NCBI GenBank assembly: GCA_023150345.1
Contig: JAKLLB010000009.1
Span: 12,129 to 72,033 of the forward strand
Source: Aquabacterium sp.
Lineage (GTDB): Bacteria; Pseudomonadota; Gammaproteobacteria; Burkholderiales; Burkholderiaceae_C
Direction: 5' to 3'
DNA: 59,905 nucleotides
In this document: piece by piece, positions 50,423 through 58,682 of the stretch
How positions within the stretch are numbered: position 1 is the stretch's first letter
Layout: each line of letters opens with the position of its first letter
The notes under the pieces: generated by a model
The model's input: the letters and a program-made list of their open reading frames with translations, nothing else
Database searches by the model: none
Told to the model about the DNA's origin: nothing
Made by a program: the position numbers and the translations under genes

Positions 50423-51804
50423 GCGAACGCGGCGCCGACGATCGGCAACCGCCGGCGACACCCGGGCGTGCGGCCCCCGAGGGAGCACGGGCCGCGGTGG
50501 GCGGTGAGCCGGGACGTGGTACCGCTCGCGGCCCCAGGCACTGGCACCACCGCCTGCGCCGGTCGCTGCACTGGCGACTGGTTGCGATGTTCGTGCTCCT
50601 GGCGCTGGGCATGGCGGCAGTCTTCGTCCTGGGGTCGCGACAGGCCTTTGGCCTGGGCTGGCGCGAAGTGGCCCAGCCGCTGCTGCGCGACTACGTCGAT
50701 CGGCTGGCCGCCGAGGTGGGTAGCCCGCCCGATCCCGGTCGGGCACAGGCACTGGTGCAGCGCCTGCCGCTGACCATCCGCATCGACGGACCGCTGGTTC
50801 AGTGGCGCTCGCATCCCGATGCCGACAACGGGCCGCCCGCCCACGCCGGCGAGGCGCCGGCATGGCTGGCGCGCACCACTGCTGACGGCCACACCGTGCG
50901 CTTCGGGTTGGCGCTGTGGCACCAGGCGCAGCGCCCCAGGTTCGTCGGCTGGCTCACGCTGGCTGGCATGGGTGCGCTGCTGCTGCTGGCCTTCGGCTAC
51001 GTGCGCCACCTGCTGCGCCCGTTGGATGATATTCGCGCGGGCGCGCTGCGTTATGGGAAAGGCGACTTCTCGCGACCGATCGTCACGCGACATGCCGACG
51101 AGCTGCGCGACCTGGCCGATGACGTCAACTCGATGGCACAGGGCCTGCGGCAACTGCTGGAGGGCCAGCGCGGTCTGCTGCTGGCGATCAGCCATGAGCT
51201 GCGTTCGCCCCTGACCCGTGCCCGGCTGAATGCCGAGCTGGTGCCCGAGGGCGAGGCGCGGGATGCGCTGCTGCGCGACCTGGGTGTGATGCGCCACCTG
51301 ATTGCCGATCTGCTCGAGAGCGAACGGCTGGCTGGCGGACGGGCGGCCCTGACCATTGAAGCGGTCCATCTCGACGAGGTGGTGCGGGCCGTGCGACTGG
51401 CCCACTTCGCGGACCGGCCCATAGACCTCGACATCGACCCATCGCTGCCGGCCTTGCAAGGCGACCGGGTGCGGCTGGAACTGCTCGTGCGCAACCTGCT
51501 GGACAACGCGTTGCGTCACAACCCGCCGGGAGCGCTCCCCGTGCAGGTGCGCATCGCGCGTCGCGAGAGTGACCTGTTGATCGATGTGCGCGATCACGGC
51601 CCGGGTGTTGCCGAGGCGGAGCTCGATCGGCTCGGCCAGCCGTTCTACCGGCCCGACGCCGCTCGCACGCGCAGCAGTGGCGGAGTGGGTCTGGGCCTGT
51701 ATCTGTGCCGGCAGGTCGTGCAGTCGCACGGCGGCGCGATGCAGATCGCATTGGCCCGGCCGGGCCTGCGAGTTCAGGCGATCCTGCCGACCCATAGCCG
51801 CTGA
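50419..51804 (+). CDS. Membrane sensor histidine kinase (CpxA-like)
   Basis: A kinase of about 461 residues with a basic N terminus, first membrane helix WRLVAMFVLLALGMAAVFVL, a periplasmic domain of about 100 residues and second helix GWLTLAGMGALLLLAFGYVR. HAMP (RHLLRPLDDIRAGALRYG), HisKA with ISHELRSPLTRARLNAEL, and HATPase (NLLDNALRHN, DHGPGV, GVGLGLYL) follow. The best start is TTG 50419, overlapping the regulator stop as TTGA; GTG or the ATG at 50587 inside the first helix are less likely. The pairing with a CpxR-like regulator and CpxP-like lipoprotein suggests envelope-stress sensing. Confidence 0.92.
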   Translation: MSERGADDRQPPATPGRAAPEGARAAVGGEPGRGTARGPRHWHHRLRRSLHWRLVAMFVLLALGMAAVFVLGSRQAFGLGWREVAQPLLRDYVDRLAAEVGSPPDPGRAQALVQRLPLTIRIDGPLVQWRSHPDADNGPPAHAGEAPAWLARTTADGHTVRFGLALWHQAQRPRFVGWLTLAGMGALLLLAFGYVRHLLRPLDDIRAGALRYGKGDFSRPIVTRHADELRDLADDVNSMAQGLRQLLEGQRGLLLAISHELRSPLTRARLNAELVPEGEARDALLRDLGVMRHLIADLLESERLAGGRAALTIEAVHLDEVVRAVRLAHFADRPIDLDIDPSLPALQGDRVRLELLVRNLLDNALRHNPPGALPVQVRIARRESDLLIDVRDHGPGVAEAELDRLGQPFYRPDAARTRSSGGVGLGLYLCRQVVQSHGGAMQIALARPGLRVQAILPTHSR

Positions 51805-51870
51805 GTGGGCTGCCCCGGCCGGACTGCCCGAGGCGTGAGCGCCGGTGATGCAGCGAGCTCGGCGGTTCTG

Positions 51871-52782
51871 TCAACCGGCTGCGCGGGGCGCCAGGTACTC
51901 GATGTCGCCGTACCACGCCTGCTGCTCGTGCTTGAGCGCATCGCTGTCGGTGAGTACGCCCACGCTCGAAATGCGTCGCGGCGCTTCACCGAACGCCCGC
52001 CGGTAGTCGGCCACGACATCGCGCTCATAGGCGAGCCATGCCCCCAGGCGAGCCTGTCCGTGCTCGACCGTGAGGTAGCGGATGCGCGAGGTGCGGTGGT
52101 TGTGGATCACGGACTCCGTGGGCAGGTGGCGATCCCAAACGTACATCAGCGTCGCATAGGGCAGGCGCTGGCCGGTGAACAGCTCGACCTGGTCGAAGAA
52201 CAGCCGCTCGCGCAGCGGCAGGCGAGCGTCGTCGCCGTCGAAGGCGAGCACGATCCGCGCTGGGCTGTCATCGACTTCCCCCCGCGCGACCGTGGCGTCG
52301 TCGTGCATCTGGGTGACCCTCCAGCTGAACCTCAGGCGGGCTCCCGCGACCGGCTCGATGGAGACAGGGCACTGCAGGCCGGTGGCCGCGGCAGCGGCGT
52401 GCGCATGCAACACCCTGCGCGGCCCGTCGCGCACCACCGCGTACCGTGTTTGCGGGCGGTCGCGCCGCAAGATGTAGTGCCGCCAGCCGGCGGGGGCCTG
52501 GGTGCCGGGGGCCGCCATGGAGAACGGCATCACCTGCGCCGGCAGGGGCGCCTCGGCTCCGGACGCGGAGGTCGTCGACACCGGTGCGGAAGGCGGCTCG
52601 CTCAAAGGCCGGACCGCGCAGCCGGTCAACGCCAGAACGCCCAGACCCAGGCAGGCGCGGCGGCCAGGACGGTCAGGCGTCGCGGCGGCTTGCGCCGGGT
52701 TCAATCGCGGATCGACCTGCGCAAACGGCCCTGGCCTGGGTGACGACAGGCGCAGCGGCGGCGGGATGACGGACGGCTTCAT
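51871..52782 (-). CDS. DUF3047 lipoprotein
   Basis: A protein of about 303 residues from ATG 52782. After a Pro/Arg-rich stretch comes a lipoprotein-type signal RRACLGLGVLALTGC with lipobox LTGC, so the true start may lie later than chosen. The rest follows the DUF3047 pattern: RYAVVRDGPRRVLHAHAAAAATG, LRFSWRVTQ, DDSPARIVLAFDGDD, ATLMYVWDRH, LGAWLAYERDVVADYRRAFGE, then SVGVLTDSDALKHEQQAWYGDIEYL. The function of this family is not known; the length and conserved WYGDIE end suggest a binding domain. It converges on the kinase gene 66 bp away. Confidence 0.85.
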   Translation of the reverse strand: MKPSVIPPPLRLSSPRPGPFAQVDPRLNPAQAAATPDRPGRRACLGLGVLALTGCAVRPLSEPPSAPVSTTSASGAEAPLPAQVMPFSMAAPGTQAPAGWRHYILRRDRPQTRYAVVRDGPRRVLHAHAAAAATGLQCPVSIEPVAGARLRFSWRVTQMHDDATVARGEVDDSPARIVLAFDGDDARLPLRERLFFDQVELFTGQRLPYATLMYVWDRHLPTESVIHNHRTSRIRYLTVEHGQARLGAWLAYERDVVADYRRAFGEAPRRISSVGVLTDSDALKHEQQAWYGDIEYLAPRAAG

Positions 52783-52928
52783 CGGGCAAGGCGCGGATTC
52801 GGTCGAGGACTCGATCATGCCCGGGTCGGGCGACAGCCGCACGACAGTATCGCGCAGCGATGCCCGTGTATTCGGCCGGCCGCGCTGTGCGCTTGAGGCC
52901 CCGGCGGGGCCCCTGTGCCAGAAGGCGC

Positions 52929-53192
52929 TCAGCGCTCGGTCTGGCTCTCGGCGCGGTAGACGGCAGCGCGAAGGTCAGCTGCAAAGCCGGGATCGCTGGC
53001 CTCGATGCTGCGCGCCCAGGCCAAGACCTCGGCGGTAGAGCGGGGGTCGCGGCGCGAGCTGCGCTCGAGCTGCCAGCGGTCGATGCGGCGCAGCAACTGG
53101 ATCAGGGCGGCAGCGGCGTTGGCGAACCAGCGTGAACCGCGGGGAATGCCGTAGGTGGTACTGCGGCCAAAGGTCATGGATGCGGTGGACAT
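52929..53192 (-). CDS. Small protein of unknown function
   Basis: I do not recognise it by name. The 87 residues begin MSTASMTFGRSTTYGIPRG; ANAAAALIQLLRRIDRWQLE forms an amphipathic helix, and an acidic/basic tail follows (TAEVLAWARSIEASDPGFAA). Coding is supported by a good sigma-70 promoter 50 bp upstream, an ordinary amino-acid mix for a small helical protein, and no competing frame. The upstream ATG at 53192 and one at 53177 are both possible. It lies 146 bp upstream of the DUF3047 gene on the same strand. Confidence 0.65.
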   Translation of the reverse strand: MSTASMTFGRSTTYGIPRGSRWFANAAAALIQLLRRIDRWQLERSSRRDPRSTAEVLAWARSIEASDPGFAADLRAAVYRAESQTER

Positions 53193-53243
53193 GGTGTGTT
53201 CCGATCGTCTGAACCGAACCCGGTTGGGTCCGTGTTGCGGTGC

Positions 53244-53273
53244 AGTATAGGGTTTTCACCGATCCTGTGTCGA
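53244..53273 (-). promoter_or_regulatory. Sigma-70-type promoter for the small unknown gene
   Basis: On the minus strand: -35 TCGACA (53273-53268), 18-bp spacer, -10 TATACT (53249-53244). Transcription would start near 53237, about 45 bases before the ATG at 53192. It is the clearest -35/-10 pair I can read in this GC-rich window. Confidence 0.65.
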
Positions 53274-53362
53274 GTGCGTGCTCTAGCTGATGTCGTCTGC
53301 CGGGCGTCCGTGTGAACAAGTGCGCGTTGCGTTGCCGATGTGCAGCGGGTGTCGAGGTTGGA

Positions 53363-53401
53363 TTGACATGCGCAGGGCCCAGGCATCACACTGTCGTGAT
53401 G
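53363..53401 (+). promoter_or_regulatory. Consensus -35 box with overlapping operator-like dyad
   Basis: TTGACA at 53363-53368 is a perfect -35 box. Where the -10 element should lie, there is a 6-6-6 dyad CATCAC-ACTGTC-GTGATG (53384-53401), and no good TATAAT match. A repressor- or activator-controlled promoter reading toward rsgA would look like this. It is 96 bp upstream of a 14-codon frame with a perfect ribosome site. Confidence 0.35.
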
Positions 53402-53445
53402 ATGTCGCACGACGGGTGCCCGCAGCCCGATTGCGATCTCGACGC

Positions 53446-53462
53446 CCGGCGCGACGCGCCGG
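53446..53462. repeat. GC-rich perfect inverted repeat in the rsgA leader region
   Basis: CCGGCGCG-A-CGCGCCGG, an 8-1-8 palindrome, lies between the candidate promoter and the 14-codon frame. The part of 53193-53767 not covered by listed sites contains no other gene that I can support. Confidence 0.5.
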
Positions 53463-53496
53463 TCCCACCGGACCCGATGACCTGAGGAGGATCGCC

Positions 53497-53541
53497 ATGA
53501 TTGCATCGAACGCCGTCCCCGGGTCGGGCCGCGCCTGCTGA
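53497..53541 (+). CDS. Possible 14-residue leader peptide with perfect Shine-Dalgarno
   Basis: AGGAGG at 53485-53490 is followed by a 6-base spacer and ATG, ideal initiation geometry and better than that of most genes here. The frame encodes MIASNAVPGSGRAC and then stops. It ends 226 bp before the rsgA start. It may be a regulatory leader peptide or a chance match; no run of one amino acid suggests classical attenuation. Confidence 0.3.
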   Translation: MIASNAVPGSGRAC

Positions 53542-53767
53542 GCCAGCCAGCGCTCCTGGACTAGACGCACTCGCAGCGGCAGCTTCGGCGGCCACTGGCG
53601 GGTTTGCCTTGGTGCCAGCCTCATGGCGTCCGCTACGCGGCGCCGACCTGCCATCCCCAGACCGCTCCCGCGCCGCCCCTGGTGAGCGCGGGCTCCGCGC
53701 CTGCACGCTGCGCCTCGAGTGGACCGCGCGTGACCGGCGCCACCCCGAGGCAGAGCCCCAAGACGTG

Positions 53768-54952
53768 ATGAACTTCGACCTATTCGAACGACTCCATGCG
53801 ATCGGTCTGACCGCTGCACTGGCGCACCAGGTGGCCGATTTCCAAACCGATCCCGACGCGCGCCCGATGCGGGTGCTGGAAGTGCACCGTGAGCATCTGC
53901 TGCTGCACGACGGCACCGACGAGCGGCGTGGCCGACCGACGCCGCGCCTGCTCGGCCAACTGGCCGTCGACGACCAGGCGCTGGCCGTCGGCGACTGGGT
54001 GCTGGCCTGCCCGCAGCAGCCAGCACCGGACCGCGTGATCGAGCGGCTGACGCCGAGCAACCAGCTGTGCCGGCGCGTCAACGACGGCCGTGGCGCAGCC
54101 CGCCGCCAGGTCCTGGTCAGCAACGTCGACATGGCGCTGCTGGTGATGGGGCTGGACCAGGACTACAACCTGAGGCGACTCGAGCGCTACCTTGCACTGG
54201 TGCGGCTGGCCGGCGTGGCGCCGGTGTTGCTGCTGACCAAGGCCGATACGGTGGAGTTGCCGCTGCTGGCGCACCGACTGGCATCGGCTCGGGAGCTGAT
54301 GCCAGCTGGCGCCCCGGTGCTGGCCGTCGATGGCCGCGACGCCAGCCTGTGCGACCGACTGTGGCCCTGGCTCGGCCGCGGCCGCACCCTGGTGCTGCTC
54401 GGATCCAGCGGTGCGGGCAAGAGCACGCTGACCAACACGCTGGCGCATGCCAGTGCTGGCCGCAGCGATGCTCACGTTTCGCAGTCCGGCAGCCCGCCCG
54501 AAGGCTTGGCGGGGCTTGCGCGCGCTGATGCAGCCCCGCAGCGCACGCAGTCCGTACGGGCTGGCGACGACCGAGGCAGGCACACCACGACGGTGCGCAG
54601 CCTGCACTTCACACGGCCCGGGGCGTGCATCATCGACACACCGGGCTTGCGGGCATTGCGACTCGATGCCGGTGATCCGACACAACTCGACGCCGTGTTC
54701 GACGACGTGGCAAGGCTCGCGCCGCAGTGTCGATTCCGCGATTGCCGGCACCAGGACGAGCCCGGTTGCGCCGTGCGCGAAGAGCTGCCCCCGCAACGGC
54801 TGGGCAACTACCACAAGTTGCTGCGAGAAGCGCGGCGCGACAGTCTGACGGCGCTCGAGCGGCGCGAGCAACTCGCCATCTGGAAGGCGCGCGGCCGGGC
54901 AGGGCATGCGCGGGCCAAGTCCAAGCGGGGCGAACCCAATCAGGACCCATGA
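53768..54952 (+). CDS. rsgA: Small ribosomal subunit biogenesis GTPase RsgA with an insertion in the G domain
   Basis: A circularly permuted GTPase that helps late 30S maturation, 394 residues. An OB-fold-like N-terminal part is followed by G4 LLTKAD, G1 GSSGAGKSTLTN, G2 in GRHTTTVRSLHF, G3 DTPGLRAL and the zinc site CRFRDCRHQDEPGC. Between G1 and G2 the spacing is about 25 residues longer than usual, filled with Gly/Pro/Ala-rich sequence (SQSGSPPEGLAGLARADAAP). The start at 53768 has no good ribosome site; GTG 53765 is adjacent, and the frame is open further upstream, so a longer N terminus is possible. The C terminus is Lys/Arg-rich, as usual. Confidence 0.93.
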   Translation: MNFDLFERLHAIGLTAALAHQVADFQTDPDARPMRVLEVHREHLLLHDGTDERRGRPTPRLLGQLAVDDQALAVGDWVLACPQQPAPDRVIERLTPSNQLCRRVNDGRGAARRQVLVSNVDMALLVMGLDQDYNLRRLERYLALVRLAGVAPVLLLTKADTVELPLLAHRLASARELMPAGAPVLAVDGRDASLCDRLWPWLGRGRTLVLLGSSGAGKSTLTNTLAHASAGRSDAHVSQSGSPPEGLAGLARADAAPQRTQSVRAGDDRGRHTTTVRSLHFTRPGACIIDTPGLRALRLDAGDPTQLDAVFDDVARLAPQCRFRDCRHQDEPGCAVREELPPQRLGNYHKLLREARRDSLTALERREQLAIWKARGRAGHARAKSKRGEPNQDP

Positions 54953-55078
54953 TGGACACCGACCCTCCCCCTCATCCACGGGGACGGTGCGGCCTCGATT
55001 CGAGACGTTCGACAAACGGTCGCACGGGAGCATCCGCGGCACGTCAATTTGGCGGATGAGTCCGATAGGAGCGTTCCG

Positions 55079-55774
55079 ATGAGCAGATCAACTCATACAT
55101 GGCGGCTGGTGTCCGGATGCCTGGCTGCCCTCGTTCTTCAGGCGCCCATGACGGCGTCGCAGGCCGCGCCCGTGCAGTGGCTGGAGTCGGCCGGGGGCAA
55201 TGGGCATTGGTACGACTACGTTCCGGCCATCAGCATCTTCGCGCCAGTCAGCCTGGAGGCGGCACGCAGTGCCGCAACCAGCAGCAGCCACATGGGTCAG
55301 GCCGGCTACCTGGCCAGCATCACCTCTGCGGCCGAGCAGTCGTTCATCCAGTCGTCGTTCGGCTTCATGGTGGGCTTCGGGGCGACGGGAACGGCGTGGC
55401 TCGGCGCCAGCGACGCCGATGTCGAAGGGCAATGGCGGTGGATGGATGGCCCGCAGGCCGGCGAGTTGGTCGGCTACACCGATTGGCTGGTGGGGCATCC
55501 GTTGGAGAGCCCGGGCTTCGAGGCCTACGACTACCTCGTGCTGCACATCAATGCCGTTGTTGCCGGTGAGCCGGTGAAGTTCGGCTGGGCGTCTTCACCC
55601 AGCGGCGGGGCATTCGGCTACGTGGTGGAGTACGGCGCCGGACGCACCGACGATGGCCCGCACGATGTGCCGGAGCCTGCGTCGGGTTCGCTTGCCGTCA
55701 TCGCGCTGGCGGCTGCAGGAGTGGCTGCGCGGCGAACAGGTGGTCGTCGGCGGAGCGCGGGCCCGTTCAACTGA
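55079..55774 (+). CDS. Secreted C-type-lectin-like protein with PEP-CTERM sorting signal
   Basis: A 231-residue exported protein: signal peptide (RLVSGCLAALVLQAPMTASQA) and a C-type-lectin-like domain (about 42-195). That domain shows SLEAARSAATSSSHMGQAGY, YLASITSAAEQSFIQ, TAWLGASDADVEGQWRWMDG, YDYLVLHIN and GGAFGYVVEY. A tripartite PEP-CTERM tail follows: VPEPASGS, a hydrophobic helix LAVIALAAAGVAA, then RRTGGRRR. Such proteins are cut and anchored by an exosortase and are tied to exopolysaccharide; no exosortase gene is in the window. TAGGAG lies 8 bases before ATG 55079. Its 3' end overlaps the convergent BTAD regulator gene by 8 bp. Confidence 0.92.
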   Translation: MSRSTHTWRLVSGCLAALVLQAPMTASQAAPVQWLESAGGNGHWYDYVPAISIFAPVSLEAARSAATSSSHMGQAGYLASITSAAEQSFIQSSFGFMVGFGATGTAWLGASDADVEGQWRWMDGPQAGELVGYTDWLVGHPLESPGFEAYDYLVLHINAVVAGEPVKFGWASSPSGGAFGYVVEYGAGRTDDGPHDVPEPASGSLAVIALAAAGVAARRTGGRRRSAGPFN

Positions 55775-55781
55775 CGACCAC
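55740..55781. repeat. Inverted repeat bracketing two overlapping convergent stop codons
   Basis: GTGGTCGTC (55740-55748) and GACGACCAC (55773-55781) are perfect 9-bp complements with a 24-base loop. Both stops, TGA 55772-55774 and TCA 55767-55769, lie within or at the edge of the loop. It may form a 3'-end hairpin on both transcripts. Confidence 0.4.
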
Positions 55782-58595
55782 GCACGTCGTGGCGGGCGCG
55801 AGTCGTCGTGCACAGGCAACGGCATCGGCCGGGGACATCGACTGCCCGTCCCGCCAGATCGCTTCGGCCATTTGCCGGCCCAGGCGCTGGCGACAACGGC
55901 GCCGCACGCGCACCACGTCGCGCCGGTCGCTGGCTCCCAACGGACCGAACTGATGACGCCATGAGGCGTCGGCGTACCCGAGCAGGCGCGCAGCGACGTC
56001 GGCGAGTTCCAACCGGTGGGCCAGGAGGGCCACGTTCCACAGCGCATACAGCACGCTCTCGGTCTCGAGCGTGTGCCATGCCAGCGTGAGCGACTCGATC
56101 GTCGACTCCATGGCCTCGGCCAGATGACCCAAGTCCTGCAGTGCACTGCCGCGCGCGTTGTACAGCGGGCCGAGCAGTTGCTCATCGCCGTTGGCACGCG
56201 CATCGGCGATGAGCGGTGCAATCACGGCCAGCGCGTCGGCCGGCCGGCCGGCGTAGATCAGCGTGATGGCCAGGTTGTGCTGAACGCCGCGGATGGCATG
56301 CGCGGGCGGTGGTTGAACCGCGCGCAGCAGTTCGAGGGCCTGCCTGTAGCCGGCTTCGGCTTGCGCAGGTTTCCCGTCGTGCTCGTTGGCGATCGTCGCA
56401 AGCTGGTTGACGGCTTCGGCCTCGGCCATCTTGTCACCGGCCACCTGCGCATGCCTCACGGCCTCGTGCAGCAGCATCCTCGCTTGATCGACGTTGCCAT
56501 CAGCGCGTCGCCACACCTTGGCGACCTGCCATTGCGCCCGCGCACGCGCGCCGGCGTTGCTCGGCCAGCAGGCGGCTGCGCGGGCTGCGTGGTCTCTGGC
56601 GAGGCCACGCTCACCCACAGCCATGCCGAGCCAGGCCGCCAACGCATGTGCCTGCGCGCGCCGATCCCCATGTGATGCGCCTGCCGTGTCCAGGCCGACT
56701 GCCTGCGGCAACGCGTCCAGCGCTCGGTCGAGCGCCCGAACCACCGCCGCAGGTGGGCTGCGCTCGGCCCAAGCAGGGTGCAGCGCCAGCACCATGTCGA
56801 TGAAGCCGGGCGCTGTGCCGGCGTCGAGCGGGTCGTTTGCGAGCCAGGTCAAGACGGGCCACAGAGGTGTCAGCCGTGACAGTGGCCAGGGTTGCGGCAA
56901 CGCCTGCGCCCATTCCATCAATGCCTCGGGCCAACCCCTCAGCACGGGCAATGCCCGCGTTTCGCGAACGCGATCCCGCACGGGCTCGCGCAGGGCCCAC
57001 CACGTTTCGACGCCATCGTCGATCAGCGGGTCGACCAGACTGGCCGCGGCCAGGTCGTCCAGCGCACGGCGTGCCGCCGCACCGCTGGCTGCAGCGCCGG
57101 TTCGCACCGCCAGGCGACCAACCAGATCGCCCGCCAACGCCACCGGCGCCACGGCCAGCATGGCCAGCACCAAGACCGTCTCTGGCTGCAGTTGTGCCAG
57201 GCTGTCGTCCACGACAGCCAGCAACGAAGCGTGTCGGGGATCGTCACCAGCCCGCGGGCCAGATCGAGACAGCAGCGCCCAGCGATCACTGCCGGGTTGA
57301 TTGAGCAGTTCGAGCAACGCAGCCGGCGGCAGGCTGCGTACCCGCGAGGCGGCCAGCTCGATGGCCAGCGGCAGACCTTGCAGCCGGCGCACCACTGCAG
57401 CCACTGTGGGGCCGTTGCCGGCGTGGAGTTGGAAGTCCAGGCGGCTGGCGCAGGCCCGGTCGACGAACAAGCAAACCGCGGGATTGCTGCGCAGTTCAGG
57501 CCACGAAGCACCGGACGCGGGCAGTGACAGGGGCATCACCGGCCAGTCGTGTTCGCCCGGCAGCCCCGACGCTCGGCGCGATGTGAGCACCATGTGCAGC
57601 CCCGGCAGGCGTTCCAGCGCCTGTGACATCCACTGCAGCGCCGGGCCTTCCAGGGCGTCGGCGTTGTCCAGTACCAGCAGTGCGCGGTGCCCGGCCAATG
57701 CCTGCGTGCAACGCGCCAAGTCGTCCTGCGGGCCCGGTGGCGGCCGCAGCGCGAGCATGAGCCGGTCCTGCAACTCGGGGAGTTGGCGCACCTGCACGCA
57801 TGGAACGAACCGCAGCGTGTCGAACGGCGCTGCCATTGCGGCCAGTGACTGCAGCAACTCCAGGGCAAGGCGGGTTTTGCCGATGCCGCCCGGACCCCGT
57901 AGCGTGACCAGGCGCTGGCAACTGACCAACTGCTCCAATCGTTGCAACGCTTGGCCGTCGCCGTGCCACAGACCCACCGGCTTGGGCAGCGCCAGTGCCG
58001 GGTCGCCATGAGGCGTCGGTGGTGCGCGCTCGCCCAGGGCGGGTGGATCGATCAGCACAGGCTCGCCGAGCTCGGTGGCAGGGCGCCGCGCCGGATGCTG
58101 CGTGATGAGCCGGTCGGCCAGCGCCTGCAGGCGCAGCCGCTCTTCGGCAACCCATTCGTCCTGGTAACCGGGCAGCAGCTCTCCGGCGTACAAGCGCCGC
58201 GCCTCGGCGGCGTCGCCATCGGCGCACGCCCGCTCGAAGGGCCATACGTCGCAGGTCAGCGTTCCCGGAACCAGTCGCAGGACGCGCCGATCGGCGGCGA
58301 TCAGTGCTTCGGCGGCCGCCAGCCCGCTGCCACGCTCCAGTACGGCACGCAAGGTGCTCAATGTTTGTCGCAGGCGGGCCAGGCCGGCACCGAGATCCGC
58401 CTGGGGCCACAACAAGGCGGCCAGCTCTTCGCGGCCATGGTCGCGGCCCGGTCGCAGCGCCAGCCGGGCCAGCAGGAGCACAGCCGCGCGGCTGTGCAGT
58501 CGGGACCGTCGCTGTTGGCCATCGTCGATCTCGAATCCCCCGAGCAGACGCAGGCGCCATCGCGCAGCAGGGGTCGGCATAGGCGTGGCGTGCAT
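55767..58595 (-). CDS. SARP-like BTAD/STAND-ATPase/TPR transcriptional regulator
   Basis: A very large regulator (942 residues from 58595; 955 from 58634). The N terminus has a winged-helix domain (WRLRLLGGFEID; REELAALLWPQADLGAGLAR) and a BTAD domain (about 100-175, GTLTCDVWPFERACADGD, AGELLPGYQDEWV), as in AfsR/SARP activators. A STAND-type ATPase follows: Walker A LRGPGGIGKTRLAL, Walker B LLVLDNADAL, LPLAIELAASRVRSLP. The C-terminal third is helical TPR-like repeats ending near residue 940. Such proteins switch on nucleotide and ligand binding. The gene is isolated, divergent from none and convergent with the PEP-CTERM gene; its target is unknown. Confidence 0.9.
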   Translation of the reverse strand: MHATPMPTPAARWRLRLLGGFEIDDGQQRRSRLHSRAAVLLLARLALRPGRDHGREELAALLWPQADLGAGLARLRQTLSTLRAVLERGSGLAAAEALIAADRRVLRLVPGTLTCDVWPFERACADGDAAEARRLYAGELLPGYQDEWVAEERLRLQALADRLITQHPARRPATELGEPVLIDPPALGERAPPTPHGDPALALPKPVGLWHGDGQALQRLEQLVSCQRLVTLRGPGGIGKTRLALELLQSLAAMAAPFDTLRFVPCVQVRQLPELQDRLMLALRPPPGPQDDLARCTQALAGHRALLVLDNADALEGPALQWMSQALERLPGLHMVLTSRRASGLPGEHDWPVMPLSLPASGASWPELRSNPAVCLFVDRACASRLDFQLHAGNGPTVAAVVRRLQGLPLAIELAASRVRSLPPAALLELLNQPGSDRWALLSRSGPRAGDDPRHASLLAVVDDSLAQLQPETVLVLAMLAVAPVALAGDLVGRLAVRTGAAASGAAARRALDDLAAASLVDPLIDDGVETWWALREPVRDRVRETRALPVLRGWPEALMEWAQALPQPWPLSRLTPLWPVLTWLANDPLDAGTAPGFIDMVLALHPAWAERSPPAAVVRALDRALDALPQAVGLDTAGASHGDRRAQAHALAAWLGMAVGERGLARDHAARAAACWPSNAGARARAQWQVAKVWRRADGNVDQARMLLHEAVRHAQVAGDKMAEAEAVNQLATIANEHDGKPAQAEAGYRQALELLRAVQPPPAHAIRGVQHNLAITLIYAGRPADALAVIAPLIADARANGDEQLLGPLYNARGSALQDLGHLAEAMESTIESLTLAWHTLETESVLYALWNVALLAHRLELADVAARLLGYADASWRHQFGPLGASDRRDVVRVRRRCRQRLGRQMAEAIWRDGQSMSPADAVACARRLAPATTCVVVS

Positions 58596-58682
58596 GGCGG
58601 GCGCGCACATGATGGCACAGCGCGATGACGCCACCGGGGCGCAGCGGCAGCCGCCCCGGCGCGGCCGCCGATCGGGTGCTCG

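Noticed and set aside
53501-53767. 89-residue N-terminal extension of RsgA
   Set aside because: The frame is open but its sequence is low-complexity and unlike any RsgA N terminus; MNFDLFERLHAIG at 53768 fits better.
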